A DNA stretch of 56,160 nucleotides from contig DIHT01000152.1 of the NCBI GenBank assembly GCA_002420305.1, positions 28,871-85,030 of the forward strand. The letters are read 5' to 3'. The stretch comes from Akkermansiaceae bacterium UBA5689 (GTDB lineage Bacteria; Verrucomicrobiota; Verrucomicrobiia; Verrucomicrobiales; Akkermansiaceae). The notes beneath the pieces are model-generated. The model worked only from the letters and a program-made list of their open reading frames with translations. It did no database searches and was not told the origin of the DNA. This document shows positions 36,134 through 45,779 of the stretch, in pieces; position 1 is the stretch's first letter; the number at the start of each line of letters is the position of its first letter. Position numbers and translations under genes: made by a program.

Positions 36134-37573
36134 ATGCCAAAAGTTACCTATATCGAAGGCAAAGAACCTCACGAGCTTGAACGCCGCCTGATCTTTCGGA
36201 ATATCGACCGGAAGGGTTGGAACGCTTCGCTGAAAAAATATGTTTCTGAAGGGGGCTATGAGTCCCTTGAGAAATCTCTCCGAATGGAACCCGGCGAGGT
36301 CACCCAGGAAGTAAAAGAGTCGGGACTCCGGGGACGGGGGGGAGCCGGCTTTCCAACGGGAGTGAAATGGGGATTTATTCCACCCGGAAACAAAAAGCCG
36401 GTCTACTTGATCTGTAACTGCGACGAGTCCGAGCCCGGAACATTCAAGGATCGCTACATTGTTCATCAGGACCCCCACCAACTTATCGAAGGCATGGTCA
36501 TATCCTGCTTCGCGGTTGGCGCCAAACTTGCATACATCTATATCCGCGAAGAATTTCCAGAAGCTGCAGAGATTGTCGAAAAAGCCATCAAGGAAGCGAA
36601 GAAAGCAGGTTTTCTGGGTAAGAATATCTGTGGAACTGACTTCAGTTGCGAATTCTATGTCCACCGAGGAGCCGGCGCCTACATTTGTGGTGAGGAGACC
36701 GGGTTGATCGAATCCCTTGAGGGAAAGCGTCCTTACCCCCGCATCAAACCTCCCTACTTCCCCGCCGCGATGGGACTCTACATGTGCCCGACGATCGTCA
36801 ATAACGTAGAAACCCTGTGCCATGTGAAGCACATCATTGAAATGGGTGGGAAGGCATACGCTGATATTGGCACGCAACGCAACACCGGAACGCGAATCCT
36901 CTGCGTTTCAGGCGATGTAAAAAAGCCAGGTTACTACGAGATCGAGGTCGGCAAGATGACGATGGGAGAGCTCCTTTATGATGTGTGCGGTGGTCCCCTC
37001 GAAGGGCGAACGTTCAAGGCTGTTATTCCCGGAGGATCATCGGCGAAGATTCTACGATGTTCAGACACCTACAACGTCTCCAGTCCGCCGGGATCGGACA
37101 AACGGGAAATCACCTTTGATGACATCCCTCTTGATTTTGACACAATGGCAGCGTGTGGGTCAATGGCAGGGTCCGGAGGAGTTATCGTCATGGATGATTC
37201 CCGGAGGATGTCGTGGGTCTTGAACAATATTAATGAGTTCTACGCTCATGAAAGCTGTGGCCAGTGCACTCCCTGCCGCGAGGGATCCACTTGGATGAAA
37301 AAAATTACTGACCGTCTGGTGGAAGGAAAAGCAACCCCCGCCGACCTCGACACCCTCGAGTCAGTTGCCTACCAGATTGATGGCCGCACGATCTGCGCCT
37401 TTGGGGAAGCCTGCTCATGGCCTGTTGAAGGCATGATAGACAAGTTCCGCGACGAACTTGTTGCCGAGACGGCCAAGGATGATGTTGCAATTAACCGGAA
37501 CCCCGAACAGGAAGCACAAAGGCGCTATCTCAAGGAAGCCCGTGCTCCGGCTGGAAGTTCCGCCCGAATCTGA
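36134..37573 (+). CDS. nuoF: NADH-quinone oxidoreductase subunit F
   Basis: The NADH-binding subunit (479 residues) with FMN and the N3 [4Fe-4S] cluster. Motifs: LRGRGGAGFPTGVKW (FMN/NADH), CNCDESEPGTFKDR, GAGAYICGEETGLIESLEGKR and the C-terminal cluster ligands in ESCGQCTPCREG and CAFGEA. A 50-residue C-terminal tail after the last conserved region is variable. It lies between nuoE and nuoG with spacings under 10 bases. Confidence 0.97.
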   Translation: MPKVTYIEGKEPHELERRLIFRNIDRKGWNASLKKYVSEGGYESLEKSLRMEPGEVTQEVKESGLRGRGGAGFPTGVKWGFIPPGNKKPVYLICNCDESEPGTFKDRYIVHQDPHQLIEGMVISCFAVGAKLAYIYIREEFPEAAEIVEKAIKEAKKAGFLGKNICGTDFSCEFYVHRGAGAYICGEETGLIESLEGKRPYPRIKPPYFPAAMGLYMCPTIVNNVETLCHVKHIIEMGGKAYADIGTQRNTGTRILCVSGDVKKPGYYEIEVGKMTMGELLYDVCGGPLEGRTFKAVIPGGSSAKILRCSDTYNVSSPPGSDKREITFDDIPLDFDTMAACGSMAGSGGVIVMDDSRRMSWVLNNINEFYAHESCGQCTPCREGSTWMKKITDRLVEGKATPADLDTLESVAYQIDGRTICAFGEACSWPVEGMIDKFRDELVAETAKDDVAINRNPEQEAQRRYLKEARAPAGSSARI

Positions 37574-37576
37574 CTC

Positions 37577-39331
37577 ATGGCAGACTCCGCTCCAGCAACC
37601 GCTGAAAAGCTGCCCAAAGACCTCGCTGCAGAAAAAGGTCTAGTTAACGTGCAGGTCGATGGCGCCTGGGTTCAGGTTCCCGCTGGCACCCGGATGATTG
37701 AGGTGTGCAAGCTGGCAGAAAAAGAGGTTCCTCATTACTGCTACCATACCAAGCTTTCATCCCCCGGAAACTGCCGGATGTGCCTCGTCCAAATGGGCAT
37801 GCCAAATCGCCCCCCTCCGGGTGATTCACCCCGCTATGAAGATGATGGCTATCAGCAGATCTCATGGATGCCCCGGCCCGTTATAGCATGCGCTAACACC
37901 GTTACTGAAAACATGGGAATCCGCACCACAGGCGAACTCGTGGAAGAATGCCGTAACGGGGTGATGGAATTTCTCCTGATCAATCACCCCCTCGACTGCC
38001 CTATTTGCGACCAAGCTGGTGAATGCAGCCTTCAGGAGTTCTCCGTCGAACATGGGCGAGGTTCCTCACGATTTGAGGAAATGAAAGTCAAGAAGCCTAA
38101 GAATGTCGAGATTGGACCTCGCATCAGGCTCGATGATGAACGCTGCATCATGTGCAGCAGGTGTATCCGCTTCATGGACGAGGTAGCCGATGATCCCGTT
38201 CTCGGGTTTATCGATCGAGGCACTCATACAACTCTGACAGTCCATCCAGGACGTCGTCTGGACAACAACTACTCACTCAACACTGCAGACATCTGCCCGG
38301 TGGGAGCGCTCACCTCAAACGATTTCCGCTTCCAGATGAGAGTGTGGTTCCTGAAGGAAACCAAGAGCATTGACGTAAACTGCGGCACCGGATGCAACAC
38401 AGTAATCTGGACCCGGGGCAACGAAGTTTTCCGGATAACTCCAAGGGAAAACAATGAGGTGAATTCCTCATGGATGCCGGATAGTCACCGTCTTAACTTT
38501 CACTACCTTCACGCAGAAACCCGCCTCGGCGATCCTTTTGTGAAAATCGGATCGAGGCATGAAATTTCCGACTGGCCCGGTGCAATCTCAAAGGCCGCGG
38601 AGGGATTGTCCAGGTTCAAGGGGGAAGAGGTAGCCGTGATTGGCTCCGGCCGTATGACAAACGAGGAACTTTATCTTCTCCGGCGTCTCGCTGATACACT
38701 CGAAACAGACCTCCTCTCCCTGGTTCCAAGGGTCGAAGAGTCCGACGGAAAGCTGATTTCTGCTGACCGAAATCCCAACACTTCAGGCGCAAAGCTCATC
38801 TGGGCCTCCCGAAACCCTTACGCCAAGCTGGAGTCAATCCGTCAGGGAGTGGTGGATGGCAAAATCAAAGCGCTGATTGTTTTCTACGAAGACCTTCTCG
38901 GAGACGCTCAGTTTAAGGCTGATGAACTTGCCAATTTAGATGTTCTCGTATCAAACCATATCCTGACCAACGGAACCGCCAAGGCCAGCGATGTTGTTCT
39001 TCCCGGTGCAGGTTTTGCGGAAAAAAGAGGATCCTTGGTGAACATCACTGGACGACTCCAGCGACTCAACCAAGCCATTTCTCCACCGCCCGGAGCAATG
39101 GATGATTGGGAGATCATTCGAGATCTGGTCAAGGCCCTCTCTCCAGCCGAACCCTCCCGATACCTGCTGGAGGAGGTCTTCGGTGAAATCGCGGACGAGG
39201 TAGACGAATTTGAGGACCTCACTCTTTCAAAGATCAGTGACCTTGGAATCCCTATCGTGGAAACCGGCGAGAACATCCCTCTCCTTGAGTCGGAAAAGGC
39301 CCGGATCACTGCCGGGGAAATTGTTGGTTAG
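37577..39331 (+). CDS. nuoG: NADH-quinone oxidoreductase subunit G (short form)
   Basis: The Fe-S subunit that conducts electrons from FMN toward NuoI. In 584 residues it has a ferredoxin-like domain (CYHTKLSSPGNCRMCLVQ), the His-Cys3 cluster region (HPLDCPICDQAGECSLQ), the 4Fe-4S region (CIMCSRCIRF and ADICPVGALTS), and a molybdopterin-oxidoreductase-like C-terminal domain that is much shorter than in E. coli NuoG (908 residues). A motif VNCGTGCNTVIW is also seen. The short form is known in other phyla. Confidence 0.95.
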   Translation: MADSAPATAEKLPKDLAAEKGLVNVQVDGAWVQVPAGTRMIEVCKLAEKEVPHYCYHTKLSSPGNCRMCLVQMGMPNRPPPGDSPRYEDDGYQQISWMPRPVIACANTVTENMGIRTTGELVEECRNGVMEFLLINHPLDCPICDQAGECSLQEFSVEHGRGSSRFEEMKVKKPKNVEIGPRIRLDDERCIMCSRCIRFMDEVADDPVLGFIDRGTHTTLTVHPGRRLDNNYSLNTADICPVGALTSNDFRFQMRVWFLKETKSIDVNCGTGCNTVIWTRGNEVFRITPRENNEVNSSWMPDSHRLNFHYLHAETRLGDPFVKIGSRHEISDWPGAISKAAEGLSRFKGEEVAVIGSGRMTNEELYLLRRLADTLETDLLSLVPRVEESDGKLISADRNPNTSGAKLIWASRNPYAKLESIRQGVVDGKIKALIVFYEDLLGDAQFKADELANLDVLVSNHILTNGTAKASDVVLPGAGFAEKRGSLVNITGRLQRLNQAISPPPGAMDDWEIIRDLVKALSPAEPSRYLLEEVFGEIADEVDEFEDLTLSKISDLGIPIVETGENIPLLESEKARITAGEIVG

Positions 39332-39349
39332 ATACTCGAACTGATTCCA

Positions 39350-40627
39350 ATGGATCTCGCTTTCATTATCGCCTCCGCCATCAAAATTTTTGGATTTACC
39401 TTTCTGGTGGTCCTTCCCCTCGTGGCCTACTCTACCTACGCGGAGCGCAGGGTATCCGCGGTTCTCCAGGATCGAGTTGGCCCAAACAGGGTCGGCATCC
39501 CGGCCACTCTTTTTGGTTTTAAGAAGGACATAAAGTTCTTCGGGCTGATCCAGCCTCTCGCCGACGGGATAAAAGGACTCTTGAAGGAGGACTTCACCCC
39601 GGCTCATGTCAGGAAATCTTTCTACTGGATGGCGCCGGCCTTTACCGCTGCGCCCGCGTTTATCAGCCTCTGCGTGGTTCCTTTCGGAAGTGCCGTCACC
39701 ATATTCGGATATGAGGTTAAGATGGTCATTGCCGACATTGGGGTCGGACCGCTGTTCATTTTCGCGATTGCTTCCCTCAGCGTATACGGGATCACTCTTG
39801 CAGGCTGGGCCTCAAACTCGAAGTATCCATTCTTTGGCGGGGTGCGTTCATGTGCTCAGATGATCTCCTACGAGATCGCCCTGGGCCTTTCTCTCATTCC
39901 TGTTCTTCTCTTTTTTGGGAAACTGAACCTCAGTGATATTGTCGCATATCAGGCATCCAACGGATGGCTTCTCCTCCCACTCTGGAATGAAAGCGGAACC
40001 CTGATCCACGAAGGATACTGGCAGAACAGCTCGCAACAATGGCTCCTCCTTCTGCCAATGGGGATCTCCTTCTTCGTATTCACAACTTCTATTTTCGCCG
40101 AAACGAACCGAATGCCCTTCGATCTCCCTGAATGCGAAACCGAACTTGTCGGTGGTTATCACACCGAATATTCGTCCATGAAATTTGCTCTCTTTTTCAT
40201 GGGTGAATATGCTGCCATGATTGTTGGTTCCGCACTCATTGTCACCATATTCTTCGGTGGTTGGTCGCTTGGGTTTGGCTTGGATAGCGCACTGCTCCAG
40301 ACCGCAGAAGGAAGCTGGAAATGGTATGCTGGCTTCATTCACATGGGGGCCTTTCTGGCTAAGACGGTAGCCTTCATTATTTTCTTCATCTGGGTGCGCT
40401 GGACCGTTCCGCGCTTTCGTTACGACCAACTCATGAAATTGGGATGGGTCGTATTTTTCGAGCTAGCCCTCTTCAACATCTTCTTGGCTGCCCTGATCAT
40501 GGCAGCCCCACACATTGGCATCCTCAACACGTTTCTTTTCGGAATACCGGCTCTGATCATCACCGCTTTACTGATGTTCTTCATCACGAAGGCCAACGAA
40601 GTCAAACGCAAGGCGAAGGTTACATGA
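39350..40627 (+). CDS. nuoH: NADH-quinone oxidoreductase subunit H
   Basis: Membrane subunit (425 residues) at the junction of the arms, part of the quinone chamber. The sequence shows AERRVSAVLQDRVGPNRVG, QPLADGIKGLLKEDF, AQMISYEIALGLSLIP and AETNRMPFDLPECETELVGGYHTEYSSMKF, followed by further membrane segments. Length is slightly above the E. coli subunit because of an inserted loop around residues 205-230. Confidence 0.96.
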   Translation: MDLAFIIASAIKIFGFTFLVVLPLVAYSTYAERRVSAVLQDRVGPNRVGIPATLFGFKKDIKFFGLIQPLADGIKGLLKEDFTPAHVRKSFYWMAPAFTAAPAFISLCVVPFGSAVTIFGYEVKMVIADIGVGPLFIFAIASLSVYGITLAGWASNSKYPFFGGVRSCAQMISYEIALGLSLIPVLLFFGKLNLSDIVAYQASNGWLLLPLWNESGTLIHEGYWQNSSQQWLLLLPMGISFFVFTTSIFAETNRMPFDLPECETELVGGYHTEYSSMKFALFFMGEYAAMIVGSALIVTIFFGGWSLGFGLDSALLQTAEGSWKWYAGFIHMGAFLAKTVAFIIFFIWVRWTVPRFRYDQLMKLGWVVFFELALFNIFLAALIMAAPHIGILNTFLFGIPALIITALLMFFITKANEVKRKAKVT

Positions 40628-40690
40628 TTAACCCTCGATTCCCCCTCCTCTTTTTCTCCAAATCCAAAGACCTTCCACCTCCCCTTCCTG

Positions 40691-41257
40691 ATGGCCACCG
40701 TCAAAGTCAAACGCCCGAAGCTGTATTGGTATGAGCACCTCTATTTACCAGCGATCCTCAAGGGATTGATCATTACGCTAAAGCACGCCTTGGAGTCGCT
40801 CCGCGGAAAGGCACAGGGCGGAAAATCTCTGGCATCCTCCGGCCTGGGAGTCACCATGCAGTATCCTGAACAGAAGTGGGACGACCAATTACCCGACTAC
40901 TATCGAGGAGTCCCTGCTCTAGTCACAGACGAACAGGAACGAGAGCGATGCGTCTCCTGTCAACTCTGTGAATTCATCTGCCCCCCTAAGGCGATAACTA
41001 TCGCGCCCGGTGAAATTCAATCCGATGACCCGTGGGCAAAGGTGGAGAAGGCACCGCAGAAATTCGACATCGACATGATTCGCTGCATTTATTGTGGAAT
41101 GTGTGAGGAAGTATGTCCGGAACAGGCCATTTTCCTCAGGCAGGACTATGCTATGACCGGCACAACCCGCGGGGAAATGGTCAACGATAAGAAACGCCTA
41201 TACGAAATCGGAGGCATTCGGGAAGGTTTGGTCAACAAATGGAACGAGCTGAAATAA
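40691..41257 (+). CDS. nuoI: NADH-quinone oxidoreductase subunit I
   Basis: Ferredoxin-like subunit (188 residues) with two [4Fe-4S] clusters (N6a, N6b). Cluster motifs are CVSCQLCEFICPPKAI and CIYCGMCEEVCPEQAI. The C-terminus carries YAMTG...MVNDKKRLYEIG, typical of NuoI. It follows nuoH by 63 bases. Confidence 0.96.
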   Translation: MATVKVKRPKLYWYEHLYLPAILKGLIITLKHALESLRGKAQGGKSLASSGLGVTMQYPEQKWDDQLPDYYRGVPALVTDEQERERCVSCQLCEFICPPKAITIAPGEIQSDDPWAKVEKAPQKFDIDMIRCIYCGMCEEVCPEQAIFLRQDYAMTGTTRGEMVNDKKRLYEIGGIREGLVNKWNELK

Positions 41258-41342
41258 TGAGGCACCCCGTGAATGATGCTCTAACCGGGTTCTCTGAGGA
41301 AAACCCAGACGGTGAGACGCTAAAAGAATTTATCTTATAGGC

Positions 41343-41975
41343 ATGCCTGTTTTCTTTTACGCATTCGCTGCTGTATCCGTCGTCGGAGCAATCGCCCTCG
41401 TGAGCTTTCGCAACCCGGTGAGTTCAGCGATTTCCATGGTGGGCTCCTTCATCGGACTAGCAGCTCTTTTTATCGGCTTGAATGCCTATTTCGTAGGGAT
41501 CATTCAGATCCTTGTCTATGCAGGCGCCATCATGGTGCTCTTTCTTTTTATCATCATGCTTCTGGACTTGAAGGTCCCCTCTACCTTCAAGCGTTCAAGC
41601 CCACTGATCCTGGTAGGCGGCTTAATCATTCCTTTTTCCTTTGTTATCCAACTATCAACGGTGCTGTCCGAAGTTCGTGGCGGGAATCCGAAAGCGCTTC
41701 CTCTCCAAGAGGCTGCCGAAAGCTTTTACGACCAGGAGCGCGACCCGGGAAACCAATCGGAAATATACAACAGCCTGCAAAAAAAATCGCTGCCAGATGT
41801 AAACCTTATCGGCCTCACGCTCTTTGGACATAAGGGTGATAACGCCTCCATCCGAACGCCGGGATACAACTTTCCTCTGCAGATCACAGGGGTCCTTCTG
41901 CTCGTGGCAACCGTTGGAGTCGTTGCGCTCTCTCTGAAGAGGAAACAATCCAAATCCGGAGGACCTGAAAGCTAA
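41343..41975 (+). CDS. nuoJ: NADH-quinone oxidoreductase subunit J
   Basis: A 210-residue membrane subunit of complex I. Five hydrophobic segments are visible. The family signatures are RNPVSSAISMV and YFVGIIQILVYAGAIMVLFLFIIMLLDL. A hydrophilic loop of about 50 residues precedes the last membrane helix. It is 3 bases from nuoK. Confidence 0.94.
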   Translation: MPVFFYAFAAVSVVGAIALVSFRNPVSSAISMVGSFIGLAALFIGLNAYFVGIIQILVYAGAIMVLFLFIIMLLDLKVPSTFKRSSPLILVGGLIIPFSFVIQLSTVLSEVRGGNPKALPLQEAAESFYDQERDPGNQSEIYNSLQKKSLPDVNLIGLTLFGHKGDNASIRTPGYNFPLQITGVLLLVATVGVVALSLKRKQSKSGGPES

Positions 41976-41978
41976 CCA

Positions 41979-42299
41979 ATGGCCTCTCTTCAGGAATACC
42001 TTTTCATATCTGGACTCCTCTTCGCCATCGGGCTGGCCGGAGTACTCATTCGCCGCAACATTATCGTGATCTTCATGTGCCTCGAGCTCATGCTGAGCGC
42101 AGCGAATCTCACTCTGGTAGCGTTTTCCCGTTTTAATACCGGAGAGAATGGACTGCCCGACTACAACGGCCAGGTGCTGGTCTTTTTCATTATAACCGTA
42201 GCCGCGGCGGAGGTCGCAGTTGGACTTGCAATCATCGTTGCTCTCTACCGCGCTCGCCAGACAGTTGACGTAAAAGATCTCACCTCCATGAGAGGATGA
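41979..42299 (+). CDS. nuoK: NADH-quinone oxidoreductase subunit K
   Basis: A 106-residue membrane subunit with three helices. GVLIRRNIIVIFMCLELMLSAANL contains the conserved glutamate on helix 2, and ITVAAAEVAVGLAIIVALYR the conserved glutamate on helix 3, both used in proton translocation. Length is normal. Confidence 0.96.
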   Translation: MASLQEYLFISGLLFAIGLAGVLIRRNIIVIFMCLELMLSAANLTLVAFSRFNTGENGLPDYNGQVLVFFIITVAAAEVAVGLAIIVALYRARQTVDVKDLTSMRG

Positions 42300-42370
42300 A
42301 AGCTCGACCGGACAAACCCTCCGAATCAAAGAACCTCCGAACTTCTCCCAACTCCTAGGAACTCTTAACC

Positions 42371-44209
42371 ATGCTCGAACTTCTCTCCTGGTCGATATTG
42401 CTGCTCCCGCTCTGCTCTGCAGCGGTGATCCAGCTATTGCTGCGGGAGACGGCTGGAGCAGCTGTTCGAATGTCGGTGGGATCCGTTGCCACGACCTTTG
42501 TGATCGCACTTGTCCTGCTCGGAAGCGAGGACAGGACTTTGGCAGTTCAATGGGCGACGGCTGGGAGCTTTCATATCGAGATCGGTCTGATAATCGATGA
42601 CCTCTCACGCGGCATGATGATCGTGGTGACAGGTGTCGGCCTGCTAGTTCATATTTTCTCACTGGCATATATGAAGGAGGACGAGGCACGAGCCCGTTAC
42701 TTTGCCGGACTCTCCATCTTCATGTTTTCGATGACGGGCATCGTACTCGCGAGCAACTTCATCATGATGTTTATCTTCTGGGAGCTGGTCGGGTTCAGCT
42801 CCTACCTTCTCATCGGTCATTGGTTCCAAAAGAATTCAGCCGCCGAAGCCGCGAAGAAGGCGTTTCTTGTTAATCGAATTGGTGACTTCGGTTTCATGAT
42901 CGGCATTCTCATGCTCTGGGGCATCCTTGGAACCTTCGCCTTCCGGGAGATGTCGGAGAGCGCAACCGTAATAGCACAAAGCAGTAGCACGCTTACCGGG
43001 ATTGCGGTGCTTCTTGTCTTCTGTGGAGCACTGGGGAAATCGGCGCAAGTCCCCCTCCACGTCTGGCTACCGGATGCCATGGAAGGGCCCACCCCGGTAT
43101 CCGCCCTAATTCACGCTGCGACCATGGTAGCGGCCGGAGTTTACATGCTGTTCCGATTACAGCTCTCAGCCGGCATCGAAATTTTTGAGGGATTCGCCGG
43201 AACTACCATAGCGTGGGTCGGCGGGATTACCTCCCTTCTGGCCGCTTTAATGGCTACTCAGCAGGACGACATTAAACGGGTTTTGGCGTACTCGACCCTT
43301 TCTCAACTCGGCTACATGGTGATGGCCGTGGGACTTGCAGGAGAGCACAGCGCCGAAGCCGGCATGTTTCACCTATACACCCATGCGTGGTTCAAAGCTC
43401 TACTCTTTCTTGGCTCGGGAGCAGTGATTTATGCGTGCCATCACGAACAGAACATCTGGAAGATGGGAGGGCTCTTCCAGAGAATGCGGAAGACCACAGT
43501 CACTTTTGCCATAGGAACTGCGGCCCTCATGGCCATTTACCCTCTTTCAGGTTTCTGGTCTAAGGAACAAATTCTTGAGGCCGCTCACCACGATCAGCCC
43601 GTTCTATTCTGGCTGGCGATCATTGTTGCCACCCTGACTCCATTTTACATGACGCGCCTCTTCATAGTCGCCTTCCTTGGCAAGGGCAGAGGACATGGTG
43701 CCCAAGAAGCCAAGGAGGTTCCACCTCTCATGCTCTATCCGCTGTTCGCGCTCTCCTGCATGGCGGTGATCGCAGGTTTTACTCCCGTCGCGGAAACACT
43801 ATCGCCAGCATTTCATCACCCCTCTCATTCCTTCAGCCTGACCAATCCAGTATTCCTGATCTCTCTGGCCGCTCTTCTAATAGGGATAGGCGGCGGCATC
43901 CTTCTCTACCGGGGCCGGGATGCCGACCCCCTCGAAGGAAACGCAATATTCAAAATTTTCCGCAACAAGTTCTACTTCGACGAGGCTTATCTGGTCCTGG
44001 TCCGGATCTTCCAGAACGCGGTCGCTATGGTTGTTCACTTCCTCGATGATTTCATTATTGGAAATCTCATCGTCGGGGGCTTGGTGAGAACCGCATCTGG
44101 AGTCGGCAATCTTTTCCGGAAGCTCCAGAGTGGAAATCTGCAGGGGTATGCATTCCTGTTCGGGGCAGGCATCATCTTGATTATCTATCTCACCGTATTC
44201 GCTCGCTAG
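42371..44209 (+). CDS. nuoL: NADH-quinone oxidoreductase subunit L
   Basis: Distal antiporter-like proton-pumping subunit (612 residues). Key regions: FWELVGFSSYLLIGHWF (conserved Glu), KSAQVPLHVWLPDAMEGPTPVSALIHAATMVAAGVYML (conserved Lys and His), DDIKRVLAYSTLSQLGYM and AWFKALLFLGSGAVI. The long lateral helix region at the C-terminus is present. It follows nuoK by 71 bases. Confidence 0.97.
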   Translation: MLELLSWSILLLPLCSAAVIQLLLRETAGAAVRMSVGSVATTFVIALVLLGSEDRTLAVQWATAGSFHIEIGLIIDDLSRGMMIVVTGVGLLVHIFSLAYMKEDEARARYFAGLSIFMFSMTGIVLASNFIMMFIFWELVGFSSYLLIGHWFQKNSAAEAAKKAFLVNRIGDFGFMIGILMLWGILGTFAFREMSESATVIAQSSSTLTGIAVLLVFCGALGKSAQVPLHVWLPDAMEGPTPVSALIHAATMVAAGVYMLFRLQLSAGIEIFEGFAGTTIAWVGGITSLLAALMATQQDDIKRVLAYSTLSQLGYMVMAVGLAGEHSAEAGMFHLYTHAWFKALLFLGSGAVIYACHHEQNIWKMGGLFQRMRKTTVTFAIGTAALMAIYPLSGFWSKEQILEAAHHDQPVLFWLAIIVATLTPFYMTRLFIVAFLGKGRGHGAQEAKEVPPLMLYPLFALSCMAVIAGFTPVAETLSPAFHHPSHSFSLTNPVFLISLAALLIGIGGGILLYRGRDADPLEGNAIFKIFRNKFYFDEAYLVLVRIFQNAVAMVVHFLDDFIIGNLIVGGLVRTASGVGNLFRKLQSGNLQGYAFLFGAGIILIIYLTVFAR

Positions 44210-44215
44210 GAACCC

Positions 44216-45769
44216 ATGACTGCCTGCCTTCTTTTAATACCACTCATTGGAGTCATTGCGATTCTCAGGGGTCGGGATCCGGGAGCAACTGCGAGGCTGA
44301 CAACTACTCTGATGCTCGCAACTGGCATCCTGCTCGCAGGATTGTGGGCCATGGGTATCCGGGATGGACTATCCATCTCACCGGTTGTGCTCAGCAAACC
44401 CGAAATCCGTCTCGGTCTGGGACTCTACGACGGGATGAGCGTCATCATGATGCTGCTTTCGGTCATAGTCGCATTCGCGGCTGCCCGTACCGGTTCTTGC
44501 AAAAAGCGCCATGAGAGCCTCTGGAACATCTCTCTTCTTCTCGTCGCGGCAGGGGCGGTTGGTGCATTTATTTCGACTGATCTCTTTTTCTTCTACGCGT
44601 TTCACGAACTCGCACTGGTGCCTACCTTCTTAATGATAGGAATTCTTGGTCGCGGAGAACGTAAAATCATTGCGTGGAAGGCAACCATCTACTTGGCGTT
44701 TGGATCAATCGTTCTCCTGGCTGGACTACTCTGGCTCATAGCGGCCAGCGGAACTTCCAGCCTCGCCTTCGAAGACTTGCTCAAGACATCCATTCCGGCC
44801 GAAGACCAGCCGGGCATCGCCCTCCTTCTCATTATTGGCTTTGGCACTCTGGTGTCTCTCTTCCCTTTCCATTCATGGGCGGCACCAACCTATGCCAGTG
44901 CCCCCGCACCTATTTCCATGCTGCACGCCGGCGTACTAAAGAAATTCGGTCTCTACGGACTACTGAGACTCCACCCGCTCGTTCCGGAGGGGATGAGTCA
45001 CTGGCTCAACCTGATTATCGCTCTCCTCATCGGCAATATACTCTGGGTTGGATTTGTAACCATTAACCAGAAGCGCCTTGATCTCATGCTGGGCAACTCA
45101 AGTGTCATGCACATGGGTTACATCTTCCTGGCCTTCGCGGCTCTGATTGAGGCTGGGGCACAAACGGAAAACCCTGTGGCGATGCCTGCCGCAATTCTCC
45201 TCATGTTTGCCCATGGAGTGACCATCGCCATGCTTTTCGGTCTTACCGATCGTATCGAGCAGAAAACGGGGACCCTCGACCTGCGAAACCTCGGAGGGCT
45301 GGCCAGCCTCACACCTAAGCTCGCATTTCTCTTCGGGCTCGCGGCCATGGCATCCATCGGACTGCCCGGTCTCGCGAACTTCGCTGGAGAAGTTATGGTC
45401 TTCATTGCCGGGTTCAGAGGGTGGCAGGCAGGCAGCGAGCTAGGATCCGTACAGATCGCTACTATTATCGCCCTGTGGGGACTGGTGATCAGCGCTGTCT
45501 ACATGCTGCGGGCCTACCGTAGGACTTTTCAGGGTCCAGGGGGATCGCACATCGAAAACGCCGAAGATCTTTCCTCCAACGAGCGGCGACCCGCAATCTT
45601 TCTTGCCTTTGTTCTGGTGATCGTTGGACTCTTTCCAAACCTCCTTCTCGGTCTACTAGAACACTCCGGAAGCGGCACTTCCGAACCTTCCGAAGTGCAA
45701 AACCCCCTGGAACCGACACTCCCACCGGGCCCTGAACCTCAACCCCAGCAAGCCATGCTGGCCAACTGA
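44216..45769 (+). CDS. nuoM: NADH-quinone oxidoreductase subunit M
   Basis: Antiporter-like proton-pumping subunit (517 residues). Conserved blocks include FFYAFHELALVPTFLMIGILG (Glu), FPFHSWAAPTYASAPAPISMLHAGVLKKFGLYGLLR and RLDLMLGNSSVMHMGYIFLA. A Pro/Glu/Ser-rich tail of about 30 residues follows the last membrane segment. It starts 6 bases after nuoL. Confidence 0.95.
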   Translation: MTACLLLIPLIGVIAILRGRDPGATARLTTTLMLATGILLAGLWAMGIRDGLSISPVVLSKPEIRLGLGLYDGMSVIMMLLSVIVAFAAARTGSCKKRHESLWNISLLLVAAGAVGAFISTDLFFFYAFHELALVPTFLMIGILGRGERKIIAWKATIYLAFGSIVLLAGLLWLIAASGTSSLAFEDLLKTSIPAEDQPGIALLLIIGFGTLVSLFPFHSWAAPTYASAPAPISMLHAGVLKKFGLYGLLRLHPLVPEGMSHWLNLIIALLIGNILWVGFVTINQKRLDLMLGNSSVMHMGYIFLAFAALIEAGAQTENPVAMPAAILLMFAHGVTIAMLFGLTDRIEQKTGTLDLRNLGGLASLTPKLAFLFGLAAMASIGLPGLANFAGEVMVFIAGFRGWQAGSELGSVQIATIIALWGLVISAVYMLRAYRRTFQGPGGSHIENAEDLSSNERRPAIFLAFVLVIVGLFPNLLLGLLEHSGSGTSEPSEVQNPLEPTLPPGPEPQPQQAMLAN

Positions 45770-45779
45770 GAATTACGTC

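Noticed and set aside
35699..36877. Minus-strand open frame of 392 codons
   Set aside because: It is antisense to nuoE and nuoF, both strongly conserved. The long frame reflects codon bias of the true genes and shows no family similarity.
41655..42689. Minus-strand open frame of 344 codons
   Set aside because: It is antisense to nuoJ, nuoK and the start of nuoL, which are well supported.
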